A stretch of 64,000 bases of DNA from an uncultured Flavobacteriaceae bacterium. Its GTDB lineage: Bacteria > Bacteroidota > Bacteroidia > Flavobacteriales > Flavobacteriaceae. The notes below the pieces were generated by a model, which did no database searches, was not told the DNA's origin, and was given only the letters and a program-made list of their open reading frames with translations. A program made the position numbers and the translations under genes. Shown one piece after another: positions 60,758 through 64,000 of this stretch (within the stretch, counting starts at the first letter, position 1; the number at the start of each line of letters is the position of its first letter). The stretch covers positions 16,810 to 80,809 of the forward strand of contig CAJWGK010000002.1 in the NCBI GenBank assembly GCA_913030895.1. Direction: 5' to 3'.

Positions 60758-62008
60758 ATGTATATAAAAAACAAACTATTTCTTTCTGCTGTTTTATTTG
60801 TTTTCACTTTGGTTGCCTTTGCACAGGAGATGGAAGGGCTAGATTTAAGCAAACTGTCTAAGCTAAACGATTATATCGAAAAAGAGGTAAAAGCCGAAAA
60901 GCTCGCCGGAGCAGAATTTCTTGTCGCCAGAAATAATAAAATCGTAATGCACAGTGTTCGCGGATTTGCCAATCTGTCAACAAAAAAGAAGCTCGATAAA
61001 AACAGTATTTACTTTATACAATCGATGACCAAGCCGATCATAAGCGTAGCAATTATGCAACTATATGAGAGGGGTTTGCTTGATTTTGATGACCATGTTT
61101 CAAAATATATTCCAGAAGCTGCTGAACTGAAAGTGGCTTTGGATTGGACAAAAGGGGTTGATAGCCCTACCGAAAAAATAAAGAACCCAATAACCGTTGG
61201 TCAATTGCTCAGTCACTTTTCAGGACTTTCTCATGGACTTTGGAATAATAAATTAGACCGTGATATCGGCAAGTTGATCTATGGGATAAATTATCCTTTT
61301 TTCACTGACTACTCTTTTCATAAAACCGTTGAAAGTAGGGCTAAGGCATTGCTCAATGCGCCATTAATGTATCAACCAGGCACAAAATGGTACTATAGTG
61401 CTGGTGGTGACTTACTTGCAGTTATTATTGAAAAAGTGACCAAACAAACCGTTTCAGCTTATTTGAAAGAAAATATTTTTGATCCCCTCGAGATGGATGA
61501 TACCGACTACAATGTGGATAAAGAAGCGTTGGATCGGATTATGCCACTTCACTATAAAAACAACAAAGGAGCATTTATCCTCAGTAAAAATCAGCCACCT
61601 CGAATGGGAAATACCCTTTATGGGGGTACGCATGGGCTTTATTCATCGGCAATGGATTATCTGAAGTTCTGTCAGATGATACTCAATGGCGGTAAGTGGA
61701 ATGGGCAACGTATTTTGAAAAAGAAAACGGTAGATCTGATGAAGGTCAATCAAGTAGCGTCTACCTATTCGAGAAAAAATCAAGGTTTCGGTTATGGATT
61801 TGCTATAGAGTATGATCAGTCAAGTGAACAGAAGGGAAAAGCGCAGACACTGTATTGGGGAGGCTACTTTAATACGCGGTTTTTTATTGATCTGAAGCAA
61901 AATATTGTCGCCCTATGGATGACGCAGAAGCTTCCTAACTATTCCTATGAGGGCTATCACCAGGTGCTCAAAAAAAATGTCTATGATGCGATCATAGACA
62001 TTGAATAA
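60758..62008 (+). CDS. Serine hydrolase, beta-lactamase/esterase (class C fold) family
   Basis: SMTK active-site SxxK, YSAGG, signal peptide. Confidence 0.92.
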   Translation: MYIKNKLFLSAVLFVFTLVAFAQEMEGLDLSKLSKLNDYIEKEVKAEKLAGAEFLVARNNKIVMHSVRGFANLSTKKKLDKNSIYFIQSMTKPIISVAIMQLYERGLLDFDDHVSKYIPEAAELKVALDWTKGVDSPTEKIKNPITVGQLLSHFSGLSHGLWNNKLDRDIGKLIYGINYPFFTDYSFHKTVESRAKALLNAPLMYQPGTKWYYSAGGDLLAVIIEKVTKQTVSAYLKENIFDPLEMDDTDYNVDKEALDRIMPLHYKNNKGAFILSKNQPPRMGNTLYGGTHGLYSSAMDYLKFCQMILNGGKWNGQRILKKKTVDLMKVNQVASTYSRKNQGFGYGFAIEYDQSSEQKGKAQTLYWGGYFNTRFFIDLKQNIVALWMTQKLPNYSYEGYHQVLKKNVYDAIIDIE

Positions 62009-62039
62009 TTGGAAATGTAATTCTTAAAAGTAAGATTTT

Positions 62040-62300
62040 CTAGGCCTCAAAGGGAACTATAGAGACGTAAGATTTATTGTCTTTCTTTTTAGTGAATTTT
62101 ACTAAGCCATCCACTTTGGCGTGGAGGGTGTGGTCTTTTCCAAGATATACATTTTCTCCTGGATTGTGAGCAGTTCCACGTTGACGGACGATGATGTTAC
62201 CCGCCCTGGCAGCTTGGCCACCAAAAATCTTTACGCCTAGGCGTTTCGATTCTGATTCTCTTCCGTTTTTGGAGCTACCTACTCCTTTTTTGTGTGCCAT
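62040..62300 (-). CDS. rpmA: 50S ribosomal protein L27
   Basis: [51 protein letters not shown]. Confidence 0.97.
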   Translation of the reverse strand: MAHKKGVGSSKNGRESESKRLGVKIFGGQAARAGNIIVRQRGTAHNPGENVYLGKDHTLHAKVDGLVKFTKKKDNKSYVSIVPFEA

Positions 62301-62324
62301 TTTATTATTGTTTTATTGTGATGC

Positions 62325-62882
62325 TTATTTGCTTAGCGCTTCGATCAATTCAGCCTTTTTTAAACTGGTGTAACCAGAAATGCCTTTTTCCTTAGCCACT
62401 GCTTTTAATTCGGCAACGGTCATTTTAGCATAGTCAACTGCTGTTTCCTTTTTTGGAGCAGCTTTTTTGGCGGCTGGTTTAGCTGCTGCTTTTTCTGCAG
62501 CAGGTTTAGCCGGAGCTGCTTTTTTAGCAGGTGCTTTTTCCGCGGCTGGTTTTGCAGCGGGCTTAGCTCCAGAAGCGACAATCTTTTCGACCATCAATTC
62601 GGTTAGGGCTTGGCGGTGACCGTTTTTGACGCGGTATCCTTTTCTACGTTTTTTCTTAAATACGATTACTTTGTCCCCTTTCAGGTGACCCACGACTTTT
62701 GCTTCTACCGCAGCGCCGCTTATAGCTGGGGCGCCTACAGTCACTTTTTTTCCATCGTCAAGCAAATAGACTTTATCAAAGGAAACCTTGCTTCCTTCTT
62801 TGTCTTGCAAACGATGTACGAAAAGCTTTTGGTCTTTTGCAACTTTAAATTGCTGCCCTGCTATCTCTACAATTGCGTACAT
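62325..62882 (-). CDS. rplU: 50S ribosomal protein L21 with Ala/Lys/Pro linker and SAP/HeH-like C-terminal domain
   Basis: Canonical L21 N-terminus then [23 protein letters not shown]... and [32 protein letters not shown]. Confidence 0.95.
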   Translation of the reverse strand: MYAIVEIAGQQFKVAKDQKLFVHRLQDKEGSKVSFDKVYLLDDGKKVTVGAPAISGAAVEAKVVGHLKGDKVIVFKKKRRKGYRVKNGHRQALTELMVEKIVASGAKPAAKPAAEKAPAKKAAPAKPAAEKAAAKPAAKKAAPKKETAVDYAKMTVAELKAVAKEKGISGYTSLKKAELIEALSK

Positions 62883-62978
62883 AGTGTATAATTTTGGATT
62901 GCAAATATAATTATTTTGATTTCAAAAACAAGTTTCAAAAACTTAATTTAAGTGCAGCAATAATGGGAAATTCACCCC

Positions 62979-63983
62979 TTATGGTAGGGCATTGAATTGA
63001 TTCAAATACCAGTAAACGGTTTGGTCTATGCCTACTTCAAAAGATGTTTTGGGTTCCCATCCCAATTCGTTTTTGATTTTACTTGCGTCAATCGCATAGC
63101 GGTAGTCGTGACCCAATCGGTCGGTGACGTATGCTATTAGTTTTTGGGAATGCCCCGCTGCCCTGCCCAAATATTTGTCTGCAATGGCAATGAGCTGGTG
63201 AACGATGTCAAGGTTTTTGATCTCGTTATTACCGCCTATATTGTAGGTTTCTCCTTGTTTTCCCTTTTGGAAAATTAAATCTATTGCGTCCACATGGTCC
63301 TTGACAAATAGCCAGTCTCTCACATGCTGACCATCACCATATACAGGAAGGGATTTTTCCTGAATGATATTCTGAATGAATAGTGGAATTAATTTTTCGG
63401 GGTATTGGTCGGGGCCATAGTTGTTAGAGCAATTGGAGAGTACAACAGGAAGCCCGTAGGTGTGGTAATAAGCTCTTACAAAATGATCGGAGGCCGCTTT
63501 GGAGGCAGAATAAGGGGATCTGGGGTCATAGGCAGTGGTCTCAGTAAACATGCCTTGGTCTCCCAAGCTGCCATATACCTCATCGGTAGAAACATGATAG
63601 AATAATTTATTCTCAAAGGCGCCTTCCCATGCCCTTCGAGCAGTTTCCAATAAGGTCAAAGTCCCCATGACATTGGTTTGCGCAAAGTTTAATGGATTTT
63701 TGATGGATTGATCGACATGAGATTCGGCTGCTAAGTGAATAACCCCATCAAAATCGAATTGGGTAAAGAGTTTTTTGACGAATGCGGTGTCGGTGATGTT
63801 TCCATGTACAAACTGATAATTGGAGCATTGGTCAATGTCTTTGAGTTTGTCGGTATCTCCTGCATAGGTAAGCGCATCGAGATTGACGAATTGGGTCTCG
63901 GGATATTTTTTGACCATTAGGCGGACGAGATGTGACCCAATAAAACCAGCTCCGCCAGTAATTAAAATTGATTTTTTTGTCAT
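62979..63983 (-). CDS. rfbB: dTDP-glucose 4,6-dehydratase
   Basis: ITGGAGFIGSHLVRLMVKKYP, HVSTDEVYGSLG, YSASKAASDHFVRAYYHTYGLP. Confidence 0.95.
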   Translation of the reverse strand: MTKKSILITGGAGFIGSHLVRLMVKKYPETQFVNLDALTYAGDTDKLKDIDQCSNYQFVHGNITDTAFVKKLFTQFDFDGVIHLAAESHVDQSIKNPLNFAQTNVMGTLTLLETARRAWEGAFENKLFYHVSTDEVYGSLGDQGMFTETTAYDPRSPYSASKAASDHFVRAYYHTYGLPVVLSNCSNNYGPDQYPEKLIPLFIQNIIQEKSLPVYGDGQHVRDWLFVKDHVDAIDLIFQKGKQGETYNIGGNNEIKNLDIVHQLIAIADKYLGRAAGHSQKLIAYVTDRLGHDYRYAIDASKIKNELGWEPKTSFEVGIDQTVYWYLNQFNALP

Positions 63984-64000
63984 TTGATTTTTTTCAAACA

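Noticed and set aside
62325-62620. Repeat array suggested by repeated AAKPAAEK codons in rplU
   Set aside because: This is the imperfect Ala/Lys/Pro protein linker, not a CRISPR or independent DNA repeat
1-64000. tRNA/rRNA genes, CRISPR arrays, insertion sequences, prophage
   Set aside because: None recognised by eye; a tRNAscan/IS search would be needed to be sure

Overview
The window is a 64 kb chromosomal segment from a Flavobacteriia-like Bacteroidetes. Evidence: TANNTTTG-type -7 elements, a SUF operon with DUF2480, a Bat/MoxR operon, T9SS-era style surface proteins and overall codon usage. It is mostly dense housekeeping sequence. Main loci: MoxR-DUF58-BatA/B operon; hflX/lpxH/metB; a GMC/Gfo-Idh-MocA/epimerase/DUF1080 sugar-oxidation locus; yicC-gmk-nadD; complete SUF operon; thiL; carotenoid/isoprenoid genes; a TetR-controlled RND efflux operon; aspS; polA; rplM-rpsI and rpsB-tsf; greA; a thiamine uptake locus with a TPP riboswitch; ahcY; rplU-rpmA; rfbB. 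I saw no rRNA, tRNA, CRISPR array, transposase or prophage block. The items most worth a second look are: (1) a compact three-way-junction RNA candidate ending in a U-tract (51252-51336), downstream of a secreted protein with a phage tail-fibre-like HxH C-terminus; (2) a TPP riboswitch whose expression platform appears legible from complementary segments, next to a thiamine-BP/PnuT-like/NadR-like kinase operon; (3) a candidate 3-keto-glycoside processing locus; (4) a structured rpsB leader; (5) an L21 with an Ala/Lys/Pro linker and SAP-like tail; (6) two decayed gene fragments. All functional names come from reading the translations; no database search was run.
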